This document shows, one piece after another, positions 5,945 to 6,026 of a stretch of 6,026 nt of DNA. This stretch comes from Sphaerochaeta sp. UBA5849. GTDB taxonomy: Bacteria; Spirochaetota; Spirochaetia; Sphaerochaetales; Sphaerochaetaceae. The notes beneath the pieces are model-generated. The model made no database searches. It was not told where the DNA came from and saw only the letters and a program-made list of their open reading frames with translations. The stretch is taken from the NCBI GenBank assembly GCA_002432715.1, contig DJGJ01000056.1, forward strand, positions 1-6,026, given 5' to 3'. Both the position numbers and the translations under genes were made by a program. Numbering within the stretch: position 1 is the stretch's first letter; each line of letters begins with the position of its first letter.

Positions 5945-5977
5945 AATAAAAATGATACCAACAAAACCGTCGGCATC
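5945..5977 (-). terminator. Intrinsic terminator after tRNA-Arg
   Basis: The minus strand forms a 9-bp stem GATGCCGAC/GTTGGTATC, with two G-T wobbles and a GGTTTT loop (5954-5977), followed by ATTTTTATT. It starts 5 bases after the tRNA discriminator base and ends the tRNA transcript before the small-gene promoter. Confidence 0.8.
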
Positions 5978-5982
5978 AGATT

Positions 5983-6026
5983 TACGCCAAAGAGGTCTCG
6001 AACCTCTGACCTACTGCTTAGAAGGC
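5983..6026 (-). tRNA. tRNA-Arg (anticodon UCU), 3' part only
   Basis: The minus strand gives the 3' 44 bases of a tRNA; the 5' half lies beyond the right edge. The anticodon loop reads CTTCTAA with T33, anticodon TCT (decodes AGA) and A37, flanked by a compatible stem (GC before, GC after). Variable loop AGGTC is followed by the T-arm AGAGG-TTCGAGA-CCTCT, a perfect 5-bp stem with the invariant TTCGA. The 3' acceptor strand TTGGCGT and discriminator A come last. CCA is not encoded, so it must be added by tRNA nucleotidyltransferase. The amino-acid identity rests on the anticodon only, since the D-arm is not visible. Confidence 0.92.

Noticed and set aside
5931..5974. Alternative pairing GCCGAC/GTCGGC competing with the tRNA terminator
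   Set aside because: Only six pairs with a loop of over 30 bases, against a local 9-bp stem followed by a T-tract; probably chance.
5983..6026. tRNA-Arg as an integration (attachment) site for a mobile element carrying the small gene
   Set aside because: No integrase, no duplicated tRNA 3' end and no flanking direct repeat are visible inside the window.
1..6026. CRISPR array, insertion sequence or defence system
   Set aside because: I see no regularly spaced repeats, transposase-like frames, terminal inverted repeats or nuclease/toxin motifs; the window is transport genes, one tRNA and one small gene.

Overview
The window is bacterial. Every gene I can support lies on the minus strand, so it reads right to left. 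In transcription order: the 3' half of a tRNA-Arg(UCU) cut by the right edge, a 63-codon gene of unknown function, potA-potB-potC (ATPase and two permeases of a spermidine/putrescine-type ABC importer), a heavily decayed potD (the substrate-binding protein), and putP (sodium/proline symporter), which closes with a strong intrinsic terminator at the left edge. The mid-range base composition, the tRNA lacking an encoded CCA, and the style of the Pot proteins and potD remnant remind me of spirochaetes of the Sphaerochaeta type. That is an impression from memory, not something the window proves.

Region by region. 5983-6026: partial tRNA followed by its terminator (5945-5977). 5504-5860: an autonomous small unit with a sigma-70-like promoter (5832-5860), a leader of about 130 nt containing a perfect palindrome, a 63-codon ORF with a good Shine-Dalgarno, and a terminator that begins right after its stop. 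5235-5480: potA upstream region with a second weak terminator-like hairpin, an ATGCAT inverted repeat, a consensus TTGACA promoter, and a tandem/palindromic repeat over the -10. 2366-5234: potABC, joined by two ATGA stop/start overlaps and therefore one operon with translational coupling. 1659-2332: pseudogene of potD with its ribosome binding site and both termini recognisable, but with frameshifts, a nonsense codon and a deletion of roughly 100 residues. 1569-1660: putP promoter region, with an ATGCAT palindrome about 70 bp upstream of the inferred transcription start. 72-1568: putP.

How they work together. PotA would energise the PotB/PotC channel for polyamine uptake, but the cognate binding protein cannot be made from this locus. 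The intact permease therefore either uses a PotD encoded elsewhere or is a recently orphaned transporter. PutP imports proline with sodium. The potA and putP promoters each have a similar ATGCAT-type inverted repeat at a comparable upstream distance, which suggests, without proving, a shared regulator. The most interesting points are the intact importer with a dead binding protein, the shared upstream element, and the unrecognised small gene.
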